NCBI RefSeq assembly: GCF_037126465.1 | Contig: NC_088201.1 | Location: forward strand, 224,632,016-224,696,015 | Source: Ornithodoros turicata | Taxonomy: Eukaryota > Arthropoda > Arachnida > Ixodida > Argasidae | Direction: 5' to 3' | DNA: 64,000 nucleotides | The notes under the pieces: model-generated | Database searches by the model: none | Told to the model about the DNA's origin: nothing | Seen by the model: the letters and a program-made list of their open reading frames with translations, nothing else | In this document: one piece after another, positions 32,260 to 43,999 of the stretch | Layout of the letters: each line of letters opens with the position of its first letter | How positions within the stretch are numbered: the first letter of the stretch is position 1 | Program-made: the position numbers and the translations under genes

Positions 32260-32535
32260 TTACACATCCTCGTCGTTGTCCTCTACATCGGGACTGCGTT
32301 CCCAATACAGATTATCCAGGCTAAAGTTGGACTTCTTTTTCGCAAGTCTGTCCGCCGCTAAGATGCGGTCGAGCGTCTTCATCTTGTCCTGACACATTTC
32401 TTGACGTGCTTGCAACCATTCCAGGCGGTGGACTTGAAAGGCTTCCTCCACGATGCCACGAATAAATTCGCGAAGTTCTTCGTTTTTTGTCCTTTCCTTG
32501 CGACGACGAGAAGCGCAGGAGAATAAACCACACAT
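32260..32535 (-). CDS. 91-aa ORF behind the right TIR promoter, unknown function
   Basis: The ATG at 32535 gives MCGLFSCASRRRKER, a helical Glu/Arg-rich middle, and an acidic tail DVEDNDEDV. The frame is open further upstream into the TIR, but the TATA box at 32590-32596 makes 32535 the sensible start. AATAAA overlaps the region just after the stop (about 32253-32258). The Cys-rich N-terminus followed by Arg could be a membrane-anchoring signal; speculative. Confidence 0.6.
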   Translation of the reverse strand: MCGLFSCASRRRKERTKNEELREFIRGIVEEAFQVHRLEWLQARQEMCQDKMKTLDRILAADRLAKKKSNFSLDNLYWERSPDVEDNDEDV

Positions 32536-32560
32536 GGCGTTTTCCACGTATCGGTCAGAA

Positions 32561-33722
32561 TGATGACGCGAGCGCGGTGTTCGCTGCCTCTTTATAGAGA
32601 TAAACGCGCGCGCGCGCAAAGAAACGAAAGTGAAACTGAAACTCAGAAGCCACCCGTCGCCGCTAGGAGCGCGCGCGCAGCAGAGAGCCGAAACCGAAAA
32701 CACCGGCGCAGAGGGCGCTAGGAGAGCGCGCGCGCGCATGCGCGGACGGGTGGAGCAGAGGGCACGCGCGCATCCATAGCTGCCGCTGCGCGTCGCCTCA
32801 CTCAGTTTCTCTCGGGCTGTCGCGGAAGACGGACGTGCGCTCCGCGTGCTCGCTCAGTTTCTGGCTGGCTCTCCTAGAGAGCAGACGTGTGTTCCCCGCG
32901 CTCGCTCAGTTTCTGCCTGGAAGGGGGGAAAAGGTGAATGATTTGACGCGCTCCTTTTCTCGTATGTTTGCCATGTTTAGCGGTGACCAACGAGTGATTT
33001 GACCACGCTTGTGTTAAGCCTTTTCTCGCATGTTTAGACTTGTTTTGCGGTGAGCAAGCCTTTTGTTCGTGTTGACGCATGTTTAGCGATGTGTGCCCAG
33101 TGGTTCCCGCCTTGTGTTAGCTGCATAGTGTTGTGACGTTGAGGTTAGGCCTAAGCGATCGTCCCCGTAAGCCTTTTTCCCCCGATGTGTACTGTTTTCT
33201 CCATGCTGTTTTAGCAGTAGCGGTTAGACCTTTTCTCTTGCATGCCTAGACTTGTTTAGCAGTGCTGCCATTTTTACCTGCCGCTAGTATCTTGTTCTGT
33301 CTTTCTCGTCTAGAGCTATGACGGTGGCGGCATCTGGTGTGATGCCTTGCAACTACGTGGCCACCTGTCGTCGATCTCTGCAACTGCTGGGTGCAAACTA
33401 CCAACATGGCGGGCGCTGGTCACTCGGGTGTTGCGGAGCGGCTTCTTCGTCGTGGCATCGTTGATTTTCGAATAAATTGTTTCTCTCCACTCTATTTCTA
33501 TCTTTTTATTTTATTTTCTGCCTATTATTTTTCTTTTTTATGGACTCTCATAGTGCACAACGCTCAGCTGGTCTGGACACGAGTTAGACTTTCCCCAATT
33601 AGTGTGGTGGCTCCCTGGAGGGTGCTGATTAATGTGGGGGTCCCAATTAGCTCTAATTTCTAATTAAATCGTGTTCAGGACAGTTGAGCGTTGTGCACTG
33701 TGAGAGTCCAGTACTTACTACT
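32561..33722 (-). repeat. Right Polinton terminal inverted repeat
   Basis: Inverted copy of 18287-19503, with TATA at 32590-32596 at the inner edge, a GC-rich (GCGC)n segment (32600-32780), a hairpin at 33541-33710 and the final 12 bp ending ACTACT. TIRs differ by small indels (about 1,217 versus 1,162 bp). Confidence 0.9.
33541..33710. repeat. Subterminal hairpin in the right TIR
   Basis: Mirror copy of 18299-18469, 12 bp from the end. The loop includes CCCCAATTAGTGTGG and ATGTGGGGGTCC. Confidence 0.85.
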
Positions 33723-33728
33723 GGGACA
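33723..33728 (+). repeat. 6-bp target site duplication, right
   Basis: gggaca, identical to 18281-18286. Confidence 0.92.
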
Positions 33729-34578
33729 GCGGTCCATACATTGCTCTATGCTAAATTTTACTTGAAAATTCATTCATATAGTTCGTTGAAAATCCAACAT
33801 CGTTCACGTATTTTAGAACGGTTCCCACTTCCTACTAAACAAGATGGCTCATGTTTCTAAAAAAACACACAGGCTCGAAAGTTAAGGGTTGTGAGTTAAG
33901 TTAAAGGTTAAAAGAGAAAAGTTCAGTTAAAGAGGAAGGCTATTGGAAACGCGTAGATCCATACGAATAACAGAGACTAGTACTAGTAGAAGTGATACCA
34001 ACTGGGAATAGCATCCGTTGCATACACAGAGCTGTTCCATTGGTACAAATCATTTTGCATTTAAAGCGCTAGGTCAGTGCAAAGTGTCAATTTAGGCAGG
34101 AACAATACAATGAAATGTTCTAAGATCTGTCACTTAGCAGACCGTTTCATCTCTTTGACGTTGGGAACATGTCCCTCAGCTTGGTGGGAAGGAGAAAAGA
34201 CGAAACACAAAAACGAACAGCACAAGAGAAGGCTCGAACCAGAAAGAAAAGTTTTAATATAGCAAGTACAAACACGTATCGTGTGGACACCAGGTAGGGG
34301 AAAGGGAAAGCCGTTTTGCCGTCTCCATAGAAGCGAATATGACGCGTGACATCTGATTCACTCAACAGTCATTGCCGCGTAAAGGAAAGCTGAGAGGTGA
34401 CCGTTGTGGCATTCAAGAATGCCTCAGGTTTGTTATCCGCGAGAGAAGGTTATAAGTAAGCAAGGAAGAGACGGAAAAAATTAAGAAAGTGGAATAGTCG
34501 ATATGGGGGTGATTAGATTATAAGGGCAAGGGTTGCTAACTACGGACAGATTACTAATGCGACCTAGGATGCAGGACA
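33729..34578. other. No recognisable feature
   Basis: Short ORFs only. Confidence 0.4.
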
Positions 34579-34791
34579 TATACAGGGTGTTTGCTCTAAC
34601 GTGTCCAGAAATCATATTTAAAGCGAGCGATAAAAGAAACCAAGTGGTAGTTTTCTGCAACTTGGGTAAGGAACAGGTACTGTTTCACTATAGTAGCACC
34701 TGTTTCTTAGTCAAGTAGCTGAGCAGTAGCGCTCGTTTCTCTTTTAAGGCTCGCTTTAAATAAAATTATTGGACAGCAAACTCCCCGTATA
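34579..34791. mobile_element. MITE-like element, about 213 bp, imperfect TIRs
   Basis: TATACAGGGTGTTTGCT at the left end mirrors AGCAAACTCCCCGTATA at the right, and an inner TTTAAAGCGAGC mirrors GCTCGCTTTAAA. Flanking TA is compatible with a Tc1/mariner-type duplication. Confidence 0.5.
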
Positions 34792-36465
34792 TGTAGATAC
34801 AGACAACAGTTAACACCATGGGCCTAAGGCGAATCTTGCAGGTGACAGAATCATAAGAGCGACGACCTATGAAGGTTCGAAATCCGAGGGCAATTTGGTG
34901 GGGAAGAGGGATTGTGGGTTGAAAAGTGAGGATGACTCTACGTAACGGAGTGAACACGTCACCACCATCTTCTGCCATGTAATGTCGAACCTGTCGCCGT
35001 GTTGGTATAAGGACGTTCGGCTAGACTTTGGCATGGCTGCACTGGCGCCGACTTTCTCCCCTATTGGCAGACGGAAGAAAACATTTGCAGCGTGCTCTAC
35101 AAGTGTAGATGACGGTGTTGGCGATTTCACACGTCATCGCGTGAATTCTGTCGTGTGTTCAACCTACATCAGTGCATGTGTACAATGTCTGACGAAGTAA
35201 CTGCAGGAAATTGCGAAATGACTAAAGGAATGCTGGAAATAACTCATCCTTGCCACCACAGGTGGCACTGATGGTGTTATCGAAGGCGCCCTCACTGGCA
35301 GCCGAACGATCCCATCACCCCAACGCCGTTGAGGTCGAGCATGAGGTTCTCCTTCGAGTATCCTCAGAGAACATCTTAAATCCCACCTATACTTCTGGGA
35401 TTGTGCCATTGATGGAAGCACAGGAATTCCAGCCAAAACTTTCCAGGAATTCCAGGTCAAATGCCACCCAGCTGGCAAAGGGTTGCCGCAGCTACTTCTG
35501 ACTGTACGCAGACGAAGAGAGAATCATATCTGTAGAAACTGCCGTGCATAACCTGATGTTGGGCTAGCCGGTTAGGATTCACCTTCCAGATGCTGGCCAA
35601 AATAGTATGGGATTACCACCGCCTCGGTTCTTCCTGTAGGTGACAGTGGTGAACTGGACCTCAAGAGTTGTAGCAGCTTGCGTCATCGTTCATCTCGTCC
35701 GTCTGCTGGGGAGCGGCCGGTACGGAAGTGTCCATGGCGGTACCAGGAGCATTCATGTCGTGCGGATTGTCGGCATCACCCGAGTCAAGGCTCTCCAACC
35801 GTTGTCGTTTAACAGGTTGACAGGGTCATGTTAGAGCTGTAGGAAGCGTTATACAGACACCACTCCAAATAAGCATAAGCCTATAAATTATGAACCTATT
35901 CTGGAGCACAGGAAAAGCCCGACTTTACCCTTGACCTTCTCGTTTATTTATGACAAAATCCCAATGCCGTGGAACAAAGAGGGTGTTCCTTTTTGTTCCC
36001 TTTATGTCTCGGAGTTTTCGTCATGGTGGATCACTTTCATGATCAGTAGATCCTAACCTTGAACAACTAAGAAACCTGCCCGTGTGTCGTGTTCCTTCGT
36101 TGCCCAAGCTGAGGCTCTGCTCATCATATCTGCACTGCGTTGTTGCGCGCACAGCTGTATCACGACATTAAGCGAAATCGAATGTGTGACCAAGGAATTG
36201 GCCGATATCATTAATGCTGAACATGCCGATCATCCCTCGACGAAACGCCGTTTATCGGATGAACAACACGTTGAGCCGCTAAGAGACTTGATCTGTCGCT
36301 TAACCTGACGTTGCCTCGAGTTTAACGAATGGCTATACAAACACGTACAACGCTAGGCAGAAACAGCATTCCGCGAGCCGATCTAAAATTTCTCCCCGAC
36401 CTACAGACGCCATCACTCCGGCACGCCGGTCAGGCGCCAAGGACTTTCTACCGTTTCATAAACAT
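34792..36465. other. No recognisable feature
   Basis: Several open frames near 35160-35500 overlap on both strands, but none shows a family motif. Confidence 0.35.
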
Positions 36466-36870
36466 TTTCACTCGTCGTCCCTTACTCTTACTTACATCCG
36501 TCCAGCGCGTTACACAAGTCAATGCTTGGATAACGCTCAGAAATGTGAACCGTTCTTCTCCCATAGCAATTCTTTTTTCTTCTCCTTCTTTCCACGTGCC
36601 ATTAGGCTGTGGAATTGTTTGTCCTCATCCATCACCTCAGTTGTAAGTCATTCATCATTCAAAACCGCTCTCCGCTCTTTTTTTTTTCATTCGTGGTATT
36701 ACCAATCAATGATATTCTTGTTATGCAACTAGTTCTTTGAGACGTTGTACTAGTTTTCCAGTGTTAAGCCATTTCCTGTCTTTTTTTACTGTTCTGTAAT
36801 CATTTTCATTTCTGTTATGCGTTCTCCATGTTATGCCGCAATGCTCTTGGAGCACCACAATAAATCAATC
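36466..36870 (+). mobile_element. 3' end of a 5'-truncated LINE
   Basis: At about 36526-36700 the frame reads SFFPRAIRLWNCL...SFKTALRSFF, the usual C-terminal signature of non-LTR RT proteins. The 3' end is AATAAATCAATCAATA. Confidence 0.7.
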
Positions 36871-37920
36871 AATACCGTTCCCTGATTGGCCTTGTCCACG
36901 CCAAAGGGCACTCACTAATTGGCGATTTTCACGTGACGTTTAGAGAGAATGGACTGCGGAATGCTCTCTACATCCGTCGTCTGTTGATCTTGCCATGCAT
37001 TACATCAGGTAGCACAGAAACAACTCAACTAATCCGCGTCGAATTTTGGCGTTATTTTCATTGATACACGAGGAGTAAAATAACACTGTAGGTTAGAAAT
37101 CGAACGCAACTGATCCGATAGTCCCTTTAAGCAGATGCTTCTATAGACGGACTTGAGCTGCACGGTTGTTCCGCAGTTATAGCATTTACGTCTGAGTGCA
37201 CTAAAACATCATTTTGGGCTTGTTGGTAACAGACTTTCATTGTATCATTCTTTCGATGTTGTGCACGTCTTGTGTGCGACCTATTCTTAGCGCTTTTACG
37301 TGATGGAAGTATGTCTGAGTGCTTGTCAATTCGTGATATTAGCCATGTGGTCAGAAAATCCACAGCGGTAGCGTCCTACGTTAGACAGTGCCCTTGCATT
37401 TCTCTTGCGCTGCTTGTTTTTTTTTAAGCTTCTCGCAACGTCAACCTCTAACGAGCATCACTTTTGTTCTTCGCGCGCAATAGGGATAAACCCTCCGGCT
37501 GCCCTCGATCCTTCCTTATACTGTCCTTGATATCAAAAGTACGATGCCCGAGGTTAGCTTCGAACCCTCACTAAGAAGGTGCTCCCAAAGTCCATGAGAT
37601 GACGTTCCCTCAATGAATTGATTCATCACAGCTTAGTCAGCTGACAACCCAAATTCACACTTTGCTGCAAGTCCATGTAGCTCCGAAATGTATTGAACAA
37701 ATGTTTCTGCAAGCTTTTCGTTCCGACATCTCACTCAGTGACGTTGCGCCATAACGTTCACCACAGGCTTCGTAAGCTCTCGTTGTACTTACTTGCGCCA
37801 CAGTTTGGCTTCAGGACCCGTCGTCATGTGTGCTCTGGGTTTGGTGTGGTAACGGTGTTATTCTTATTATTGTGCATTCCGTGTTTACGTCGCAAAGCAA
37901 CTGTGCTATGAGTAACGTAC
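36871..37920. other. No recognisable feature
   Basis: No family motif on either strand. Confidence 0.35.
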
Positions 37921-37924
37921 AGTT

Positions 37925-38175
37925 AAGGACAGATGGAGAAAGGACAGCCGGAATGGGTGAGGGACAGGGTGTTAGTATGCCTCCAAGCCAGCTATAGCCT
38001 CCTGGGCCGACTTCATGCAGAACTGTGACGACCTTCGTCTGGAGAGTATTAGGAAAACCCAGGGAAGACCTCGGAGAACATGACTGGCGGTAGGATTTAA
38101 ACTCACCACCTCCCACTCTTCTGCACGACCTTGGCTACTAACGACGAGTGGGATGCCTTGACCCCGTTGGCCATG
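37925..38175 (-). mobile_element. tRNA-derived SINE copy
   Basis: Same body as at 9545-9775: GGACAGATGGAGA, GTTAGTATGC, CCTGGGCCGACTTC, AAACCCAGGGAAGACCTC. The tRNA-like head is decayed. Confidence 0.6.
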
Positions 38176-38235
38176 CCGCTGGTGCGCACTTATTTGGTGC
38201 ATTCAAGGATTGGATACTTTTTATTTACTTTTTAA

Positions 38236-39255
38236 CAGGGTGTCGAACCGAAACGTTTTTCGTTCCGGTTACATCATAAACGATCCGGTACCGGTTCTGC
38301 TCCGGAGCAAAAAAAATAACGGCTCATACCGGTTTTTAACGGGTTCCGCTTCTGCTGGGACTATTCATCCTCACAAAAAAAATCAATGTTACAAAATGTA
38401 AACCCGTTTATTCCGCATACATGGTATTTAATCTTAATAGACATCAGTGAAATTGGTAGCTCCTGGTTCCTGTAGGTTACTGCCTGTTCAAATGGGCTTT
38501 CTCCTTTCTTGAAGCACGTGTTACAAACGGACTTGTTTGTCGTGATGTCATACGTAAAGTACTTTCTTGCTGGGTTGGAGCGATCGCGTCCCATCCGAAT
38601 GTCTGTTGCTACTGTCTAGCCAGCAAGCACCACCGCACGAGTACGACGCAAATCGAGGAACACCTTCACTCACAAACGCGTTCGACGGCTCTGTTTTATT
38701 TTCTTCGTGTCCTGTCCACAAAACAGTTGCCACTTCCCACGGGCTTGCCCTCGCGTATACGTAAATGTATTCAACTTAGCTGCTCTCAAACAAGGGACGC
38801 GTTGCGCGACATTACCGATAAAGAAGCCGTTATGCAGCCCCCTTGGGTCGCTGTTTAGTTGAGGAGAGTTTGCGGGGATCAAATTAAAACGAACACTGCG
38901 GAACATTGCTAGAGAGTCACATGTACCTCAAGTCTGTGTGCGTGCGCGAACGATATATAAACCATTACAAAGGGAGCCTAAGGGTCATAGTATACCGACA
39001 TACATTCTACCGTAACCGTAACCCTGGTATAGTATCCATGGCATGACTTCAGAGCACACGACGTCTGTTTCCTTCGCCTATCCGTAGTCCAAACCGGCGA
39101 AGTTTTTTCTTGGACCGAAACCCGTTAAATATATTTTTCGGTTTCCCTCCTGAGCGAAAAAAACGTATACGGTTTCGATTCCGTTCCGGTTCGCACCAAA
39201 ATAGCGTTTTTTTTTCGGTGTTCGGTTCCGGTTTTCGGTTCGCTCCGACACCCTG
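38236..39255 (-). mobile_element. Internally deleted hAT element with 8-bp TSD
   Basis: It starts CAGGGTGTCG and ends CGACACCCTG. The flanking 8 bp ctttttaa is identical on both sides (38228-38235, 39256-39263), as expected of hAT. The minus strand encodes a BED-finger-like N-terminus (ARKYFTYDITTNKSVCNTC, about 38480-38594), and no transposase core, so it is non-autonomous. Both ends are rich in CCGGTT/GGTTCG-type subterminal motifs. Confidence 0.88.
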
Positions 39256-39263
39256 CTTTTTAA

Positions 39264-40185
39264 TGCCTCCCATATCAGAACATAAATGGTATCTGAGGAA
39301 ATATGTAATATAGGGGTCGATGTAGTCCGCTTGGTGGTGACGAGAAGATCGGACTGTTTTTCTTTAGGTAGTGATTCATCCAATGTACAGGGTGTTTCAG
39401 TTAATACCCCGGGCTAATGAGTGCACCGATCCAAGAACGCTGCGCACCGTGTGAATGAGTGTGAGGCGCTCATGTCAGTTTCATGAAAACAGATAGCTTC
39501 GGAAGCAGGCGCTGTCGGCATTGAAATGGGCACTACCCCTTTTGGGACCTTCAGCGCACACCCTTTAGAGAAAAATATTCCACTGAAGTGAGTCATTTGT
39601 TGCACTAATGAATAGGTTTGGAATTACATGGTTTTGTCACAGCAGGTCGCGATGAAGCGCAAAAGGGCGCTCTTCCACTCCCACGTCCACCAATGAACTA
39701 CGTTCTTACACCACTGAATCACGTGAATCAATGAATTCCGTCGTTTTTCGCTCCTGACTCCTGATCTCTTGTGAACGCTCTAGCTCCTCTGAACCCTCAA
39801 GGTCAGGAGTATGAGTGTAGCCGTACACATACTTAGCTATCACGTGGCGAGTGTGCGAAATATATGGCGTATTCTGGTATCTCATATGCGCATGCGCTCG
39901 CATGACGTTCAAAAATGTTTGATAAATACTTCCTCATTGAATAACCCATACTTAGTTGAGCGTCCGCAGGTAGCTTGTCCAGTTTCTGTACTAACCTAAC
40001 CTACCTTTGTCCCCGTATACCGCTGCAGTAAATCTGATACGTACTATTCGACACACATATTTTAGTGGACCAGGGACGGCCTTATAAACTTCTGAATGAA
40101 ACTGCTGCATACTCTTAGTGAAAAGTTAACAAGAACGCCTCTGTTACACGGGATATTCTGCCTCTACAGGACATATAATATAATG
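39264..40185. other. No recognisable feature
   Basis: A CAGGGTGTTTCAGTTAA motif at about 39389 looks like the end of some DNA transposon, but no partner end was found. Confidence 0.35.
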
Positions 40186-40189
40186 AACT

Positions 40190-40440
40190 TACCTACGCAC
40201 TCCTGGTAATGCCCAAACAGCTATCCAGCGCTTGTATGACGAAATCACCGATTCGAGTGCTTGCCAATATATAATTTCGATTATGACGTCACTAAGAAAA
40301 GCGTAGAAGGTGGTCAAGGAAGCAGATGTAGTGGCTTTGTCCCGAAGGAGGCGGAGTCTCTGTGACGACGTTGATGTTAATGCTAAGTCATGACCTATAG
40401 CTTTCCTGTATCTTCCACTTACAGTGCACCGCAAGGTAGG
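40190..40440 (+). mobile_element. Penelope-like 3' fragment
   Basis: TTTGTCCCGAAGGAGGCGGA (about 40338) matches TTTGTCCCGAAGAAGGCGGA in the PLE at about 13707. Coding sequence is not recognisable. Confidence 0.45.
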
Positions 40441-41536
40441 AACAAGAGTTGTGCTGAAACTAGTAGGTTAAGCACCTGCTTATAAACTAATTGATTAATG
40501 CCCGATGTGTAACGTGGTCGGGAGTTAAAGAAGGGAGATTCTGAACTAACGGTAACGAAATGTTAGATAAACGTCACGACTCTTCCAAGGAGTGACTAAC
40601 GACTTCATTAAATTATAGATAATTAATTATCGTCGGACTAGAACAATGACTAGCTTTTCAAACGCTACACGTGCTTTAAAGAATTCCAGAACACGCCTGC
40701 TTACCTTTAGGTAAGAGATCGTTATAGAAATGTCACAATACTTCTTTCAGAAGCAGTGAAGGGAGGGCTTCCGTTAGAAACAATGCTATACAGCAGATCG
40801 AATTTAATTAAAACAAAATGTAAGATTCAAATGATGGATTCACGATCTCAAGTAATGAACAATGAAACCAGGAGCAAGCGGCCGTTTTCATTCATCTTTT
40901 ACATGCGAACTAATCGATCTGACGTGGAGGAAAATGAGCGGATAGATGTGATTTACTTACGCTCCGCGCATACACAGAGACATGGAGTCCCGACAGGGCT
41001 TCATAGCAAGGACGATACTCGGCGTGTCAAAAGGTATCGGATACGAAACATCAAAACCGACACTGCTCTGCCACCAGTGGTAATGATCACTGGCCGCAAA
41101 ACAGGCTGCTCCTGGGCGCAGCCGGAGGGACAGAGACCACGTCATATCAGCATCACGTCACGTCGCTAAATATCGCACGGATAATAACGTTTTGATTGAT
41201 AGCTGCGAGAGCGACCTATAACGGCGGTACGTGTCATCGCAGACTTGTACGTATTTGGAGTATTGTATTTAGAATACTGTATTTTAATACTGTATTTTAA
41301 ATACAATCTTCGGTATTTTGGTACTGTACGTAATACTTTTTGCTTTGTGTATTTGTACTCTATTTAAAATACATCTTCTGGTATTTACTACTCAGTACTC
41401 TACTTACATATTTTGGATCTCCCCTCTCAAACTTTCTGTGTCTCTTCTTTCCATTATTTTGATTGTTCAGTGGAAATTTCCTTAGTCCTTCGGACTTGAC
41501 CCGGCCATTGCCCCTTTTTGGAAGCCTCCATTTAAA

Positions 41537-41638
41537 GAACATGAAAGAACTGATGTTCTGAGGCTGGAACAACATAGAAGGGACAAATACATACCTTCTA
41601 TGTTGTTCCAGCCTCAGAACATCAGTTCTTTCATGTTC
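41537..41638. repeat. Perfect 45-bp foldback with 12-nt loop
   Basis: Arms 41537-41581 and 41594-41638 are exact reverse complements. The sequence is not low-complexity. No TSD or transposon end recognised. Confidence 0.92.
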
Positions 41639-41778
41639 AACAGTTGCCGCCTGCGTGGATCCCGTCGTATGAATGTGTGTATGAGTGAGCAAAAATGTAA
41701 GAGTGAAAGGAGGATGAGTGAGAGAGAGTGGCTGGTTTGTCCCTTCAGATGACGCACCTTGGGAGTCGCTGCGAAGGC

Positions 41779-41855
41779 GTGTTAGCTTAGCTCAATTGGT
41801 AGAGCCCTGGACCGGCAATCCAGAAGATGTGGGTTCGAGTTCTACAGCTAGCTAA
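41779..41855 (+). mobile_element. tRNA-like sequence, probably a SINE head
   Basis: TAGCTCAATTGGTAGAGC (D arm, A box), an anticodon stem CTGGA/TCCAG around a CCGGCAA loop, and GGTTCGAGTTCTACAG (B box). Position 33 is C rather than T and the acceptor stem is poor, so a SINE is likelier than a tRNA-Ala gene. The following GCTAGCTAACC...TTCAGTGACTTTCA looks like SINE body. Confidence 0.5.
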
Positions 41856-42321
41856 CCTTTTCAGTGACTTTCACCTTTCATCCATTTAGAGATCTTGCCT
41901 CGTGTGTACTAATCCTTGTCCAGTGAGGGTCCTATTGTGTGTGCCCTGACGCAATGACACCGAATTCTGACCTCGCCGAGCAGGGACCTAATAGAAGTCT
42001 AGTTTGTTCTGGGTCACACGAGTTATGTGGTATATCTCTTTGTCATCTGTTGTTTGGGACTTGTGTGCTTAGATGGCGGTTGTGGTTAGAATCCTGGGAA
42101 ATTGCAATGAGGGAAAATTGTGTGAGTAAACCCTCGCTGATACCCCTTTCCCCCCTTCGGAGATTTTAGGGGATATAAGAGACCGGTTTGCAATAAATTG
42201 TTGCTGTGTTAGAGAAATTCTTGTGTTTTTTCGTGTGTCCGATTCCAGCTCTCGGTTCACTCTTAGGTTCGTGCTAGCTCGAGTGACCATAGTGCTAGCT
42301 TACTGCGTATCAGAGAACGGA

Positions 42322-43995
42322 ATGGAGCCAACGGAAAGGGCGCGGTTGCTTCCTTGGCCTTACCTGCGGCCATATTTTGCGTATGTTTCGGAAACTGACA
42401 ACAATGTGTCACTCGAATGCAAGCTCAGCTTGCCCAAGAACAAGATACTTTCGGCCTGGAAGACATCGAACTGAAATTTGAGGAAACACATTAAGCTACG
42501 TACAATTTTGTGTCTGCAATTCCCCTTACTTGGTGGCATTGCCGCTGCACGTCATACGTATGTCAAAACGTGATACCGACTGCCATCAATATATAGATTT
42601 GATTTTCGACACCCTTTCAGATTGTGCATTCGCAGCAAAGCTCGCGTGTTGAGGCCAAGCCGAGCCTTCTAGTTCCAGATGACATCGGTGACGTGCGTAC
42701 CAAGACGCTTCAGATTACCATGCCCCGCAGTCGCGACTTGATGAAGTCGCAGTCACGATGAAGCAGTCGCGACTTGATGGGCACGTCACAGTTGGGGCTG
42801 TATCCCAGCAACGGTATGAACGATTGATCGACGATTTTGTCATCGGTGCAACGCAGCCATTCGCCATAGTCGAACAAGAAGACTTCATTTATCTGCTCAA
42901 ATCTCTTGCGCCAGACAAGAGGCCACTGACTCGGCGGGCATTAACTCGACGAATTTCCGATCGCTTCACTGCTGCAAACTCTCGTCTTCAGCAGGAACTA
43001 GCGAAGGCGAAATACGTCGCAGTTACTGCCGATTGCTGGAAGAGTTTCAACAGGTATGTTCCGTGTACTGTGCACCATGTACAACCAGCTTATTTTTCGT
43101 ATTCATCATTATCTGTTTTACTTAATAGGGCGTGCCTTGGCATGACCGCTCTCTGGCTCGACCCGGAGTCATCAGAAAGAAGTCAGCCGCATTTTGTTGT
43201 AGACAGCTTAAGGGCAGCATCACGTATGACATCATATGGCGCGTGAACTCGAGACCACGTTCATGCAATACAGCATTCAAAGCAAAGTCGTCAGGGTGAT
43301 CACAGACAACGGGTCTAATTTCGTGAGAGTCTTTCGGTGAGTTTGACTACTTATAGTCGAAATAGAATACAACAGAAAAGTGTAACGTGCACAGGAGAAA
43401 CAATAATGCTCCTGCTGTTGTTTTGCGTTGCGTAGAGTGTTCGGAGAAAACGATGGCGACGACTTTGACGGGCAGCCTCAAGACTTAACTTCAACTTTGG
43501 ACGAGGAGCAACCATTTCGGCTCATACCTCGAACTTGGTGGCGTCCGTGGATGTCAAGGAAGCAAACAACGATGCGACATATCTCGTCATTTCGAAGTCC
43601 GTTGCCAGCAAGTGCCCCAGCCTCTGGATCAAGCAAAGTCAGTCTACTTTAGCCGCTGATGAGATTTATCGTATCTGTGGGAGGAAAGCGTTTTATCTGC
43701 ACGTCCTTGAAATATCGGGGTGGATTGTTGGGACAGTTTGGTATCTGTGTTATATGTTGAATTAGTGAATGTTAGATGAACTCCTTCCCATAATCTAGCG
43801 CCTCGTGTATCCCAATTAGGTATCTTTTTCTTCCGAACGCCACGCAGTGGAATTCCCAACTGGAGGCCATGCAGTGTCTAAATCAACTGCTCTGCGAAAA
43901 GCCCGAAGCATTGGAGGAGGTCTGCCAGCGACTGAAGGTGCCAGAGCTTAGACGCCCTACGGAACCTCAATTTATCAGCGAGTACTGTCAGGTTC
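42322..43995 (+). pseudogene. hAT-transposase-like gene with BED finger and introns, broken
   Basis: The BED-like exon (about 42322-42510; PWPYLRPYFAYVS...LECKLSLPKNK...LRKHIK) has an in-frame TGA, and the second finger Cys is Ser. The core exon from 42758 has KSLAPDKRPLTRRALTRRI and VAVTADCWKSFNR, then a 75-bp GT-AG intron (43054-43128) and LGMTALWLDPESSERS. The ITDNGSNFV motif follows in another frame near 43300, with donor GTGAG at 43336 and acceptor at 43435. The TQWNSQLEAMQCL block lies near 43850-43990. Family order is correct, but the frame is broken several times. It may be a domesticated-type host gene or a decayed hAT. Confidence 0.7.
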
Positions 43996-43999
43996 GTGA

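Larger units (their letters stand above)
18287..33722 (+). mobile_element. Complete Polinton/Maverick element
   Basis: 15,436 bp, starting AGTAGTAAGTAC and ending with its complement GTACTTACTACT, flanked by gggaca on both sides. TIRs run about 18287-19503 and 32561-33722. It carries the full core set: protein-primed PolB, chromodomain DDE integrase, FtsK/HerA-type packaging ATPase, adenain-like protease, double-jelly-roll major capsid protein and penton-like minor capsid protein, plus six or seven accessory ORFs. This places it among virus-like Polintons/adintovirus-like elements. Frameshifts, in-frame stops and a lost protease histidine show this copy is not functional as it stands. Confidence 0.96.

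Noticed and set aside
32536..32739. N-terminal extension of the 91-aa ORF into the TIR
   Set aside because: Lies across the TATA box and the (GCGC)n tract; a similar open frame appears in the left TIR where no such gene exists.
34980..35500. Coding exons
   Set aside because: Open frames overlap on both strands without motif or consistent splice sites.
41779..41855. Functional tRNA-Ala gene
   Set aside because: Poor acceptor stem and C at position 33; the following sequence looks like a SINE body.
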